The position numbers were made by a program, and so were the translations under genes. Shown in pieces: positions 51,398-60,884 of a stretch of 64,000 bases of DNA. Every line of letters begins with the position of its first letter. Position 1 is the stretch's first letter. The notes under the pieces are model-generated. The model was not told the DNA's origin. It worked only from the letters and a program-made list of their open reading frames with translations, and did no database searches. This stretch comes from Noviherbaspirillum saxi. GTDB lineage: Bacteria; Pseudomonadota; Gammaproteobacteria; Burkholderiales; Burkholderiaceae_D. The stretch covers positions 3,038,001-3,102,000 of the forward strand of contig NZ_QYUO01000001.1 in assembly GCF_003591035.1 (NCBI RefSeq), read 5' to 3'.

Positions 51398-53257
51398 CTA
51401 CGCCACGATGGATTCTGCGTCGCGATCGTCGGCACGCGGGGAGGAAACAGGCACCTCTTGGCGCGCCTGCTGACGTTCCCACATCTGCGCGTATGCACCG
51501 TTTTGCGCCAACAGCTGCCCATGTGTACCGCGCTCGATGATGCGCCCATGGTCAAGCACCAGGATTTGCGAAGCATCGGCAATCGTCGATAAGCGATGCG
51601 CGATGACAAGGGTGGTGCGATCCTTGGCGATCTCTTTCAATTGCGCCTGGATCGCCTGTTCGGCACGAGAATCGAGCGCCGAAGTCGCTTCATCGAAAAT
51701 CAGGATCGCGGGATTTTTCAGCAGGGTGCGCGCAATTGCGACACGCTGCTTTTCTCCGCCCGACAACTTGAGACCGCGTTCGCCCACCATGCTGCCGTAG
51801 CCGTCAGGCAGGCTTTCGATAAAGTCATGAATATAGGCCGCCTTCGCCGCCGCCACGATTTCTTCACGCGTAGCGTCCGGCTTGCCATAGGCGATGTTGT
51901 ATTCGATCGTGTCATTGAACAGCACTGTGTCCTGCGGCACGATCCCGATCGACTTGCGCAGCGAAGTTTGCGTCACATTGCGTAAATCCTGTCCATCGAT
52001 GGTGATGCTTCCGGCATTGATGTCATAGAAACGGAACAGCAGGCGCGACAGCGTCGACTTGCCGGAACCGCTATGACCGACGACCGCAGTCGTGGTACCG
52101 GCGGCGATCGTAAAGTCGACATCAAACAGGATCTGGCGTTTTGCCTCGTAGCTGAAGTCGACATGGGCGAACTTCACTTCCGCACCTTTCACTGCAAGTG
52201 GCTGTGCATTCGGGACGTCGGCCACTTCGCGATGCTGGTCGAGCAACTTGAACAAGCGCTCCATATCGGCCAGGCTTTGTTTGATCTCGCGATAGATGAC
52301 GCCGAGAAAGTTAAGTGGAATATACAACTGGATCATGAATGCGTTGACCAGCACCAGATCACCCAGCGTCATGGTTCCGTCGATGACGCCCTGCGTTGCC
52401 CGCCAAAGAATCAGCGTGACCGCGGTCGCAATAATGAGGGATTGCCCGGTATTGAGGATAGAGAGCGATGTCTGCGATTTAACCGCGGCCGTTTCCCAGT
52501 TCTGCATGCTGTGGTCGTAGCGTCGCGCTTCATAATCTTCATTGCCGAAATACTTGACGGTCTCGTAATTGATCAGGGAATCGATTGCGCGCGTATTCGC
52601 CTTCGAATCCAGATCATTCATCGTACGGCGGAAATTGGTGCGCCACTCGGTAACCGCCACGGTGAAACCGATATAGACAAGCAAGGCCACGATCGTGATG
52701 CCGGCAAACCAGATGTCGTAATGCAGCACGAGATAACCGATCACCAAGGTAATTTCAACCAGCGTCGGCAGGATGCTGTACAGCGTGTACGACACCAGCG
52801 AAGAAATGCCGCGCGATCCGCGTTCGATGTCGCGCGTCATCCCGCCGGTCTGGCGGTTCAGATGGAAGCGCAGCGACAATGAGTGCAAATGACGGAATAC
52901 CTGCAGCGCAATGGTACGGACTGCACTCTGGGTGACCTTGGCAAATACGAATTCGCGCAGTTCGGTGAACATCGTCGTGCACAGGCGCAAGGCGCCATAG
53001 GCGACCAGAATGCCCACAGGCAGCACCAGCAAGGCCTTCGGGTTGTCCGGGCTGATCGTCATGTGATCGATCAAGGCCTTCAGCACCAGCGGCACGCCGA
53101 CATTGGCCACCTTGGCGCCGACCAGAAAAGTCAGCGCCAGCAACACCCGCCACTTGTAAGCCCACAAATACGGAAGCAGGGTCTTGAGCGTTGCCCAGTC
53201 GTTGCGTGTACCTTGATTGGCGGGAGGTTCGGAAGAAGAAACTGGGTGACGTCGCAT
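51398..53257 (-). CDS. Atm1/ABCB-type ABC exporter (ATPase-permease fusion)
   Basis: A 619-residue half-transporter: six-helix membrane domain (about 30-330) with the Atm1-like segment NRQTGGMTRDIERGSRGI and NYETVKYFGNEDYEARRYD, then a nucleotide-binding domain with Walker A GHSGSGKST (about 403-411), signature LSGGEKQRVAIAR, Walker B ILIFDEATSALD and the H-loop VIAHRLSTI. Bacterial Atm1 proteins export glutathione conjugates of metals or related sulfur compounds; that role is inferred from family membership. Divergent from the thioesterase gene. Confidence 0.88.
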   Translation of the reverse strand: MRRHPVSSSEPPANQGTRNDWATLKTLLPYLWAYKWRVLLALTFLVGAKVANVGVPLVLKALIDHMTISPDNPKALLVLPVGILVAYGALRLCTTMFTELREFVFAKVTQSAVRTIALQVFRHLHSLSLRFHLNRQTGGMTRDIERGSRGISSLVSYTLYSILPTLVEITLVIGYLVLHYDIWFAGITIVALLVYIGFTVAVTEWRTNFRRTMNDLDSKANTRAIDSLINYETVKYFGNEDYEARRYDHSMQNWETAAVKSQTSLSILNTGQSLIIATAVTLILWRATQGVIDGTMTLGDLVLVNAFMIQLYIPLNFLGVIYREIKQSLADMERLFKLLDQHREVADVPNAQPLAVKGAEVKFAHVDFSYEAKRQILFDVDFTIAAGTTTAVVGHSGSGKSTLSRLLFRFYDINAGSITIDGQDLRNVTQTSLRKSIGIVPQDTVLFNDTIEYNIAYGKPDATREEIVAAAKAAYIHDFIESLPDGYGSMVGERGLKLSGGEKQRVAIARTLLKNPAILIFDEATSALDSRAEQAIQAQLKEIAKDRTTLVIAHRLSTIADASQILVLDHGRIIERGTHGQLLAQNGAYAQMWERQQARQEVPVSSPRADDRDAESIVA

Positions 53258-53351
53258 GAAAATTGGTCTTTGGAATGGTTTATGCTGTGGCTTTAACGAT
53301 TGTAGCCCAGCGCCTGTCGTCTAACAGGTGAGGTAAAAAAGGAGAACCGCA

Positions 53352-53759
53352 ATGACAAACAAACACCAGACCACTCTTCCCGAAGGAAAAGTTCCACAAT
53401 TGCGGGTGATGCCGATGCCGGCCGATGCCAATGTGCATGGCGACGTCTTCGGCGGCTGGATCATGGCACAGGTCGACATCGCCGGCTCGCTGCCGGCGGT
53501 ACGGCGCTCCAACGGACGCGTGGCAACGATTGCTGTCAATTCCTTTGTCTTCAAGCAGCCGGTGTTCGTCGGCGATCTGTTGTCTTTCTACGCAGACATT
53601 GTCAAGGTCGGCACCACCTCGATCACCATCAATGTCGAAGTCTATGCCGAGCGCAATCGGCTGCAAGTCGAAACCGTCAAGGTGACCGAAGCGACACTGA
53701 CGTACGTGGCAACAGATGAAAAGCGCCAACGACGCCAGATCCCGCCTGTCGCCGAATAA
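53352..53759 (+). CDS. Acyl-CoA thioesterase (YciA-like hotdog)
   Basis: A 135-residue hotdog-fold thioesterase of the YciA/BACH type that hydrolyses acyl-CoAs. Family-typical segments are MPADANVHGDVFGGWIMAQVD (about 22-42, active-site Asn/Asp region), VATIAVNSFVFKQPVFVGDLL and VKVTEATLTYVA. An AGGAG site lies 6 bp before the ATG. Divergently transcribed from the Atm1-type exporter. Confidence 0.88.
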   Translation: MTNKHQTTLPEGKVPQLRVMPMPADANVHGDVFGGWIMAQVDIAGSLPAVRRSNGRVATIAVNSFVFKQPVFVGDLLSFYADIVKVGTTSITINVEVYAERNRLQVETVKVTEATLTYVATDEKRQRRQIPPVAE

Positions 53760-53841
53760 ACCACATCCGGTCCTCGACGCCCACCCTGCGGAGAGTGCTT
53801 GCTGCAAGGGCTTGGGTGTCCGACCTTTCCGCTAATTCAAC

Positions 53842-55428
53842 ATGCGAACCGACCGCCGACTCTTCCTTGCCCGCTGTATGCGGCTGACCTATCTCGCCGC
53901 GCTCTCGGCATCCTTTCCCGGCTTGGCGCTGGGCCGCACGGCATCGTACCCATTTACGCTGGGCGTTGCTTCCGGTTCCCCGCGTTCCAGGAGTGTGGTG
54001 CTGTGGACACGTATCTTGCCCGACCCGCTCAATGCCTCGTCATCGGGTTCGCAACCGTTTGCGGTGCAGTGGGAAATAGCAGAAGACGAGGCATTCAAGC
54101 GAATTGCAGCGAAGGGTACGGCAATCGCTTTGCCCGAACTCGCACATAGCGTACACGTCGATGCAAGCGGTTTGCATCCTGGTCAATGGTATTGGTACCG
54201 TTTCATGCTGGGCGACGCCGTCAGCCCGACCGGCCGTACACGTACGGCGCCAGCCGCCGATGCAACGCCATCTTCGCTGCGGCTGGCGGTCGCTTCCTGC
54301 CAGCACTGGGAATTTGGCACCTATGCAGCACACCAGCACATCGCCACTGAGGCGCCGGATCTTGTCGCTTTTTTGGGCGATTACATTTACGAATGGGGCC
54401 AGTACGACCTGGTTCACCCTGCAGCGCCGCGCAAGCGCGTCAATGAAAGCCTGACCTTGGCGGATTACCGCGCGCGGTATGCGCAATACAAGTCCGACCC
54501 GCAGTTGCAGGCGTCACACCAGGCCGCGCCATGGCTCGTAACCTGGGACGATCATGAAGTAGCCAACGACTATGGCAAGGATCGTGACGAAAGACTGGAT
54601 GCCAACTTCCTCGCGCGCCGCGCTGCAGCGTATCAGGCTTTCTATGAACACATGCCGGTGCGCCTGCCGGCTTTGCCCGACGGGCCGCAAGCGTTTGCCC
54701 ATATGCGCATCTATGACCGGTTCGACTGGGGACGGCTCGCACGCTTTCATGTGCTTGATGACCGCCAGTACCGCTCGTATCAAGCCTGCCCACCACCAGG
54801 ACGTGGCGGATCTACCTCGGTCTCGGCTGCCTGCAGTGAACGCAACGAGGCAACACGTACACTGCTCGGCGACGAGCAGGAAAAATGGTTATCGGAAGGC
54901 CTTGGATCGTCCCGTGCGCAATGGAACTTTATTGCGCAGCAGACGCTGATGGCGCAGTGTTCTCACGCACCCATTGGAAATGAAGGGGACGGCCGTTTCT
55001 GGAATGACGGTTGGGACGGCTATCCTGCGGCACGGTCGCGATTATTCCGCGAACTGATGAAGCATGATGTGGGCAATCCGGTCGTGCTGTCCGGTGACGT
55101 GCATACTTTTTATGCGGCCGAATTGCGGCCGGATTTCAACCGCCCTGTTTCCACGGACAATCCGGTCGTCGCGACTGAATTCTGCGGCACGTCCATCACA
55201 TCGAATTCGCGCCCGCAATCTCGAGTCGACCAATACCTCGCACATAATCCGCATATCAAATACGGTCGTAGCGACATGCGCGGCTACATGTTGCTGGAAC
55301 TGCAGCCCGGCCAGCTGTCGATGCGCTTCCAAGGCTTGGCAGACGTACGACAGGCAAGATCTCCGGTATCGACGATTGCCCGTTTCATCGTAGAGGATGG
55401 TAAGCCGGGACTGGTCAAAACAGGATAA
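53842..55428 (+). CDS. phoD: Alkaline phosphatase D family protein (PhoD)
   Basis: A 528-residue calcium/iron-dependent phosphodiesterase-phosphatase. The N terminus carries a twin-arginine-like DRRLFLAR (4-11) and hydrophobic core, so Tat export is likely. A Fn3-like PhoD N domain (FTLGVASGSPRSRSVVLWTRI) precedes the catalytic domain with VASCQHWE, FLGDYIYEWG, VTWDDHEVANDYG and VLSGDVHTF metal-ligand motifs. It probably releases phosphate from organic esters in the periplasm. No PHO box was identified upstream. Ends at a terminator shared with fadD. Confidence 0.92.
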   Translation: MRTDRRLFLARCMRLTYLAALSASFPGLALGRTASYPFTLGVASGSPRSRSVVLWTRILPDPLNASSSGSQPFAVQWEIAEDEAFKRIAAKGTAIALPELAHSVHVDASGLHPGQWYWYRFMLGDAVSPTGRTRTAPAADATPSSLRLAVASCQHWEFGTYAAHQHIATEAPDLVAFLGDYIYEWGQYDLVHPAAPRKRVNESLTLADYRARYAQYKSDPQLQASHQAAPWLVTWDDHEVANDYGKDRDERLDANFLARRAAAYQAFYEHMPVRLPALPDGPQAFAHMRIYDRFDWGRLARFHVLDDRQYRSYQACPPPGRGGSTSVSAACSERNEATRTLLGDEQEKWLSEGLGSSRAQWNFIAQQTLMAQCSHAPIGNEGDGRFWNDGWDGYPAARSRLFRELMKHDVGNPVVLSGDVHTFYAAELRPDFNRPVSTDNPVVATEFCGTSITSNSRPQSRVDQYLAHNPHIKYGRSDMRGYMLLELQPGQLSMRFQGLADVRQARSPVSTIARFIVEDGKPGLVKTG

Positions 55429-55437
55429 TGCTGACGA

Positions 55438-55470
55438 AAAAAAACCGCCTGCGAACCAGGCGGTTTTTTT
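55438..55470. terminator. Bidirectional terminator between phoD and fadD
   Basis: ACCGCCTG and CAGGCGGT form the stem with A8 before and T7 after, so it functions for both convergent genes. Confidence 0.9.
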
Positions 55471-55489
55471 GTTTGCGGAAGCTGATTGC

Positions 55490-57172
55490 TTACGCGGCTT
55501 TCTTTTCGTCGCGCAGTTCGCGGCGCAGAATCTTGCCGACATTGGTCTTCGGCAGTTCATCGCGGAACTCGATGTACTTCGGCTTCTTGTAGGCAGTGAA
55601 CTGTTCCTTGCAGTAGTTCATCAATTCGTCGACGGTCAGCGATGGATCCTTGCGTACCACGAAGAGTTTGACCGCTTCGCCGGAATTCGCATCTGGCACG
55701 CCGACGCATGCACATTCCAGCACGCCCGGATGCGCAGCCACGACGCCTTCGATCTCATTCGGATAAACATTGAAGCCCGACACCAGAATCATGTCTTTCT
55801 TGCGATCGACGATCTTCACGAAACCGCGTTCGTCCATCACGCCGACGTCGCCCGACTTGAAGAAGCCATCCGGCGTCATGACCTTTGCCGTCTCATCCGG
55901 ACGGTTCCAGTATCCAGCCATGACTTGCGGACCGCGAATCGATATTTCTCCAGGCTGGCCCAGCGGAACTGGCTGGCCGGCATCGTCAAGAATGGTGATT
56001 TCGGTACTCGGGATCGGCAGGCCGATGCTGCCCGAAAACTCGGTTGCAGTAGCCGGATTGCAAGTCGCCGTCGGCGCGGTTTCGGACAAACCATAACCTT
56101 CGACAATCGGGCAACCGGTGACTTTCAGCCATTTGTCGGCAACCGCCTGTTGCACGGCCATGCCGCCACCGTTGCAAATCTTCAGGCTGGAAAAATCGAG
56201 CTTGGCAAATTCGGGGTTGTTCAGCAAGCCGTTGTACAGCGTATTGACAGCCGGCAGCAGGTTGAACCGGTGCTTGCCCAGTTCCTTGATAAAGCCGGGA
56301 ATGTCGCGCGGGTTGGGAATGAGAATATTCATCGCGCCCCAACGGGTTCCCATCAGCATGCAGGCCGTCAATGCAAAGATATGGTAAAGCGGCAACGCGC
56401 ACACGATGGTCAGAGGATCGATCTTCGGTTCCTGGTTGAGCGCCGGCTGAGCCCATGCATCGTTTTGCAGGACATTCGCAATCACGCAACGGTGCGTGAG
56501 CGTCGCGCCTTTCGATACGCCAGTCGTGCCGCCTGTATACTGCAAGAAGGCCAGGTCATCGTGGTTGAGTTCGACTGGCTTGAGCGTCATGCGCGCACCA
56601 TCCGAGAGGACTTGCTTGAAGCGGATGGCATTGGGCAAGGAGAACGCGGGCACCATTTTCTTTACGTTGCGTACAACGAAGTTGACCAGCATGCCTTTGG
56701 CGGCGCCCAGCATTTCGCCCATGCTTGCGACCACCACATGCTTGACCTTGGTCCTGCCGATGACCTGCTCGAGCGTGGTCGCGAAGTTTTCCAAAATGAT
56801 GATCGCTTCGGCGCCGGAATCATTAAGCTGATGTTCGAGTTCGCGCGGTGTATAAAGCGGATTCACATTGACCACGCAATAGCCGGCGCGCAGCACGCCG
56901 GCAATCGCGACCGGATACTGCAAGACATTCGGCATCATGATGGCTACGCGCGCGCCCTTCTTCAAACCACGTGCCTGCAACCACGCGCCCACCATCTTCG
57001 ACATCCCGTCGAGTTCGCCATAGGTCATGAACTTATCCATGCATACATAGGCATTGCGAGATGCGAATTTACGGAATGACTCCTCGAGCAGATGTACCAG
57101 CGAGCGATATTGGGTCGGATCGATTTCTGCGGGTACGCCCGGGGGATAGGATTTCAGCCAAAGCTTTTCCAT
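55490..57172 (-). CDS. fadD: Long-chain fatty acid-CoA ligase FadD
   Basis: Activates long-chain fatty acids to acyl-CoA for beta-oxidation, at the inner membrane. The 560-residue ANL-superfamily enzyme shows the P-loop YTGGTTGVSKGATLTH (about 211-226), VEGYGLSETAPT, the linker DVGVMDERGFVKIVDRKKD and the C-terminal catalytic lysine in PKTNVGKILRREL. Length and order are standard. Confidence 0.94.
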   Translation of the reverse strand: MEKLWLKSYPPGVPAEIDPTQYRSLVHLLEESFRKFASRNAYVCMDKFMTYGELDGMSKMVGAWLQARGLKKGARVAIMMPNVLQYPVAIAGVLRAGYCVVNVNPLYTPRELEHQLNDSGAEAIIILENFATTLEQVIGRTKVKHVVVASMGEMLGAAKGMLVNFVVRNVKKMVPAFSLPNAIRFKQVLSDGARMTLKPVELNHDDLAFLQYTGGTTGVSKGATLTHRCVIANVLQNDAWAQPALNQEPKIDPLTIVCALPLYHIFALTACMLMGTRWGAMNILIPNPRDIPGFIKELGKHRFNLLPAVNTLYNGLLNNPEFAKLDFSSLKICNGGGMAVQQAVADKWLKVTGCPIVEGYGLSETAPTATCNPATATEFSGSIGLPIPSTEITILDDAGQPVPLGQPGEISIRGPQVMAGYWNRPDETAKVMTPDGFFKSGDVGVMDERGFVKIVDRKKDMILVSGFNVYPNEIEGVVAAHPGVLECACVGVPDANSGEAVKLFVVRKDPSLTVDELMNYCKEQFTAYKKPKYIEFRDELPKTNVGKILRRELRDEKKAA

Positions 57173-57383
57173 TGTCTGCCTCTTACATTGGTGGGATTGG
57201 TTATGCGGCCATAAATAAAAGAACGACCGATTCTTTTTTTGTTAGCGTAGATGCTATCGGGCGGCGTCCACACTTGCAAGTCTTTTACGCGACATCAGAA
57301 TAATCCTTCTAGCGAATTTATGTTTTTGCGGCGCAGCAATATCGCATAGGTGACAATTGCGGCACAGGGCTGCGACGCGCATA
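57173..57383. other. Intergenic region upstream of fadD
   Basis: No gene seen. It should hold the fadD promoter on the minus strand; I found no clear sigma-70 boxes. Confidence 0.4.
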
Positions 57384-57410
57384 AAAAAAGCGGTCATCAA
57401 GACCGCTTTT
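57384..57410 (-). terminator. Terminator of the aminopeptidase gene
   Basis: AAAAAGCGGTC and GACCGCTTTTT form an 11-bp stem over ATCAA; T-rich on the minus-strand side. Confidence 0.88.
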
Positions 57411-57467
57411 TATTTTGTGATGAGACGTAGACCTGTCGTGTCGACCAAGCGATCTGAATCGTTCGCT

Positions 57468-58559
57468 TCAACGCATGTCGTTGCCCAGCGTATTCCCGGC
57501 GGTGACCGACGTCGATTCACCCAGGCCGGCAAGTTGACGATGACGTTCATCCTTATTCAGGGTAGACAGGGAACGCACGGCAGCATAAAACTTGCCAAGG
57601 TCCTTTTGCTTCGCAAGCATGGCGCGAAAGCCCGGTACGAAATCATGGTAAGTGGCAATCGCCGACAGATGCGCATTTGACAGCGGTTCCGCGAACCAGC
57701 GATCATAACCGCTGTAGCCGCCCCAGTTCTCTTTCAGCACCAGGTATTCATCCTTGAGCGCCTGAAAGATGGCAGCCTTTTCCTTGCGCTTGTCGTCATC
57801 GCTGACATCCCGTTCATAGTTGGCCGTTAACGCCTTGCGCTGCTTGAGCAGCAGCGCCAGAAAATCGCGCTTGCGTTCCTTGTACGCGCCATAGGCCTTG
57901 CGGGTCTTTTCGTCGCCATGCAGTTCCATCCAGCGTTCAACACCTGCTTCTTCGACCGCAACGGCAAAGGACTCGTTGAATTTGGAATCACCCGGCACGT
58001 ACACCACTTGATGCGCCAGTTCGTGAAAGACCAGGCGCGCCAGCTCGCCGTCCGGATACTGGATGAAAGTCGACAGCACCGGATCCTTGAACCAGCCCAG
58101 CGTCGAATAAGCAGGCACGCCGGACACTTCGACGTCATACTTTTCCGCCCGCAGTTCGGCCGCATAGGCTTGCGCCTCACCCTTGCTGTAGTAGCCGCGA
58201 TAATTGACGCAGCCAGCCACCGGGAAACACCATTGCAAGGGCTTGAGCGACAGCTCAGGGGTGGCGACCACATTCCACATCACATAAGGTCGCTTGAGGT
58301 CGGCGTAAGTGGTGTAGCTGTCATTGTCGGGCAAGCCAAGTTCGCGGGCAGCGAATGCACGGATTTCCTTTACCCGCGTCAAGCGACTCTTCAATTTTCC
58401 TTCAGTGCCGGGACTGGAAATCCATTCATCGATCGGTCGCGCCTCCGACAGCAGCGAGAATTGCCCGTGTGCCGCCTGCACGAAATATCCGATCTGCGCG
58501 CAACCGCCAACCAAGACTGCGATCCCGCAGCATACCAATGCCCGCCACTTCATCTTCAT
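57468..58559 (-). CDS. Lipoprotein aminopeptidase (PF10023-type)
   Basis: A 363-residue predicted lipoprotein: lipobox LVGGC with the lipidated cysteine at residue 20, then a zinc-protease motif FHELAHQ (H179, E180, H183) and a downstream FNESFA (E196) as likely third ligand. This arrangement is typical of the putative bacterial aminopeptidase family PF10023. Envelope-located; natural substrate unknown. It starts 2 bp beyond the stop of the molybdopterin oxidoreductase gene, suggesting one operon. Confidence 0.86.
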   Translation of the reverse strand: MKMKWRALVCCGIAVLVGGCAQIGYFVQAAHGQFSLLSEARPIDEWISSPGTEGKLKSRLTRVKEIRAFAARELGLPDNDSYTTYADLKRPYVMWNVVATPELSLKPLQWCFPVAGCVNYRGYYSKGEAQAYAAELRAEKYDVEVSGVPAYSTLGWFKDPVLSTFIQYPDGELARLVFHELAHQVVYVPGDSKFNESFAVAVEEAGVERWMELHGDEKTRKAYGAYKERKRDFLALLLKQRKALTANYERDVSDDDKRKEKAAIFQALKDEYLVLKENWGGYSGYDRWFAEPLSNAHLSAIATYHDFVPGFRAMLAKQKDLGKFYAAVRSLSTLNKDERHRQLAGLGESTSVTAGNTLGNDMR

Positions 58560-58561
58560 TT

Positions 58562-60634
58562 CTAAGCTTTCTCCACCTGCACCAGCACGTCATAAAACGT
58601 TGGCGCGTTACCCATGTCGGCAAGACGCTGGCTGGTCACCTCATTGGCATTCTTGCCATCGGTGGCAAACTTCTTCCACCAGATGGACAAACCAACCACC
58701 AGTCCCTTGCGCGCCTTGTCGGTCACGCGCGCCGTCGCGACGAACGATCCGCGGTCATTGAAGATCCGCACTTGATTACCTGCTTCGATCCCGCGCTCGG
58801 CGGCATCGACCGGATGAATATCAAGATGCGGCGTGCCTTCCGTGTCACGCAGACTCTTCACATTGACGAAAGTGCTGTTAAGAAAGTTCCGTGCCGGAGG
58901 AGAAATCATTCCAAGTGGATAGCGTTTCGCCAACTCGGGATTACTGGCAACAGATTCATAGGGAGGAATATATGTAGGCAAAGGATCAAGTCCATCAGCC
59001 TGCATGCGTGCGCAATAGAATTCGCATTTGCCGGATGGCGTAGGAAAACCGCCATGGGCAAACGGTGCATCCGGTGCGTTCAGCTTTTGCCAGCCGCGTT
59101 GCTTGAGCGCGTCCCAATCAAAGTGGATTGCGCGCACATCGTTTCGATTGAAGGCTTGGGCAGCGATTTCATCATCGCTTTCGCGGAAACATGGATCATT
59201 GAAATCCATGCGCGCTGCGAGCAAACGAAAGATTTCCGTATTCGGCTTTGCTTCGCCCAGCGGGGCAATCGCGGCATTGTTAGCCATCATGTACAAATGG
59301 CCATAGGTTGCATGGATGTCCACATGTTCCAGTTGCGTCGTTGCCGGCAGAACGATGTCGGCATAATCGGCGGTGTCGGTCTGAAAATGTTCGAGCACGA
59401 CGGTAAACAAATCCTCGCGCGCGAAACCCTGTGCAACTTTAGGAGACTCGGGAGCGACTGCGACAGGATTGGAATTGTAGACGATGAGCGCTTCTATCTT
59501 CGGCCCGAATTGCTCCGACGCGTCGTGCAGCAATTCATCACCTATCGTGCTCATGTTGATGGTGCGCGTCGGCTTCTGCATCAAATCCGGCCGCTGCAGT
59601 GCGGCGTTGTTCTTGGGGAAGGTATCCGAACTGGATAATTGCACGCCGCCTGCCGCATGGCGCCACGCACCGACCAGCGCCGGCAGACAGCAGATGTTTC
59701 GTACCGCCATGCCGCCGCCACGCACGCGTTGCAGGCCGTAGTTAACACGAATGGCAACCGCATCGCCCTGCGTTGCGCACATGCCATAGTCGCGCGCCAG
59801 CTGTTCGACTTCTGCAACCGTGATGCCGCAGGTTTCGGCAGTGCGCTGCGGCGTCCATTCCTGCAAGCGCTCTTGTAACGCGTCGAAGCCCAGGGTGTAC
59901 TGTGCGATATAGTCGTCATCGAGCAGATTGTCCCTGACCAAGACATGCATCATTCCGAGTGCCAGTGCGGCGTCGGTACCGGGCAACAATGCAATGTGCT
60001 GATGGCATTTCTCTGCGGTCAATGAGCGGTAGGGATCGATTGCAATCAGCTTGGCGCCGCGTCGCTTTGCTTCTTGTGCACGCATCCAGAAATGCAGGTT
60101 GGAAGCGATCGGATTGCCACCCCAGATCAGGATCAGTTTGGCATTTTGAAATTGTTCGATATCGGTACCGATACGCGCACCAAGCGTGTACTTATAGCCT
60201 GCGCCACCCGCCGAAGCGCAGATTGTGCGGTCGAGCAGAGAGGCGCCCAGCCTGTTGAAGAACCGTGCGGCCATCGATTCGCCTTGCACCAGACCCATGG
60301 TGCCGGCGTAGCTGTAAGGCACGATGGCTTGCGGATCGCGGCGCGCGATGTCTTTCAATTTTCCGGCAATGGTATCGAGCGCTTCATCCCAGCTGACACG
60401 CTCGAAACGGCCTTCTCCCTTGCGCCCAACGCGCTTCATCGGATGCAGCAAGCGGTCCTTGTGATAAGTACGTTCGGTATAGCGGGACACCTTGGTACAG
60501 AGCACCCCTGCCGTGGTCGGATGATCGGGATCACCGCGTACTTGTGTTGCTACGCCGTCGTCCACGGTCACCAGCATGGCACAGGTATCGGGGCAGTCAT
60601 GGGGACAGGTGGCGCGTACTATTGATATCGTCAT
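58562..60634 (-). CDS. Molybdopterin-dependent oxidoreductase (FdhF/BisC superfamily)
   Basis: A 690-residue Mo/W-bis-MGD enzyme. N-terminal [4Fe-4S] site C10-x3-C14-x3-C18-x27-C46, then RVSWDEALDTIAGKL, IWGGNPIASNLH, and a C-terminal molybdopterin-dinucleotide-binding domain (GMISPPARNFLNSTF, LDIHPVDAAERGIEAGNQVRI). There is no Tat signal, so it is cytoplasmic. The substrate cannot be inferred: no partner subunits or maturation genes are adjacent. I chose ATG 60634 (MTISIVRATCPHDC); an ATG four codons upstream is also possible. Confidence 0.87.
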   Translation of the reverse strand: MTISIVRATCPHDCPDTCAMLVTVDDGVATQVRGDPDHPTTAGVLCTKVSRYTERTYHKDRLLHPMKRVGRKGEGRFERVSWDEALDTIAGKLKDIARRDPQAIVPYSYAGTMGLVQGESMAARFFNRLGASLLDRTICASAGGAGYKYTLGARIGTDIEQFQNAKLILIWGGNPIASNLHFWMRAQEAKRRGAKLIAIDPYRSLTAEKCHQHIALLPGTDAALALGMMHVLVRDNLLDDDYIAQYTLGFDALQERLQEWTPQRTAETCGITVAEVEQLARDYGMCATQGDAVAIRVNYGLQRVRGGGMAVRNICCLPALVGAWRHAAGGVQLSSSDTFPKNNAALQRPDLMQKPTRTINMSTIGDELLHDASEQFGPKIEALIVYNSNPVAVAPESPKVAQGFAREDLFTVVLEHFQTDTADYADIVLPATTQLEHVDIHATYGHLYMMANNAAIAPLGEAKPNTEIFRLLAARMDFNDPCFRESDDEIAAQAFNRNDVRAIHFDWDALKQRGWQKLNAPDAPFAHGGFPTPSGKCEFYCARMQADGLDPLPTYIPPYESVASNPELAKRYPLGMISPPARNFLNSTFVNVKSLRDTEGTPHLDIHPVDAAERGIEAGNQVRIFNDRGSFVATARVTDKARKGLVVGLSIWWKKFATDGKNANEVTSQRLADMGNAPTFYDVLVQVEKA

Positions 60635-60884
60635 AATTCTTTCCATAGTCGATCGCCCGGTTCTTATGGAAGACCGGGCGCTTCGTCGGATATTTTCTGG
60701 GATGCAGAAAATATTCGGTTAAAAATAGCTGATTAAGCATTGCGCAAAAGGCAGCTAAGTTCCCGCAGTCGATTGCGTAATCGATAGAATAACCTGTAAG
60801 CGATAGGCGTAATATACCGAGATTGGGCCCTACCCGCATGCTGTGCGGCAACGCTGCCGGCAGTGGACATCAATGGAGAACACC

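Noticed and set aside
55397-57079. 560-codon plus-strand open frame opposite fadD
   Set aside because: Shadow of fadD codon bias; the minus-strand reading has all acyl-CoA ligase motifs.
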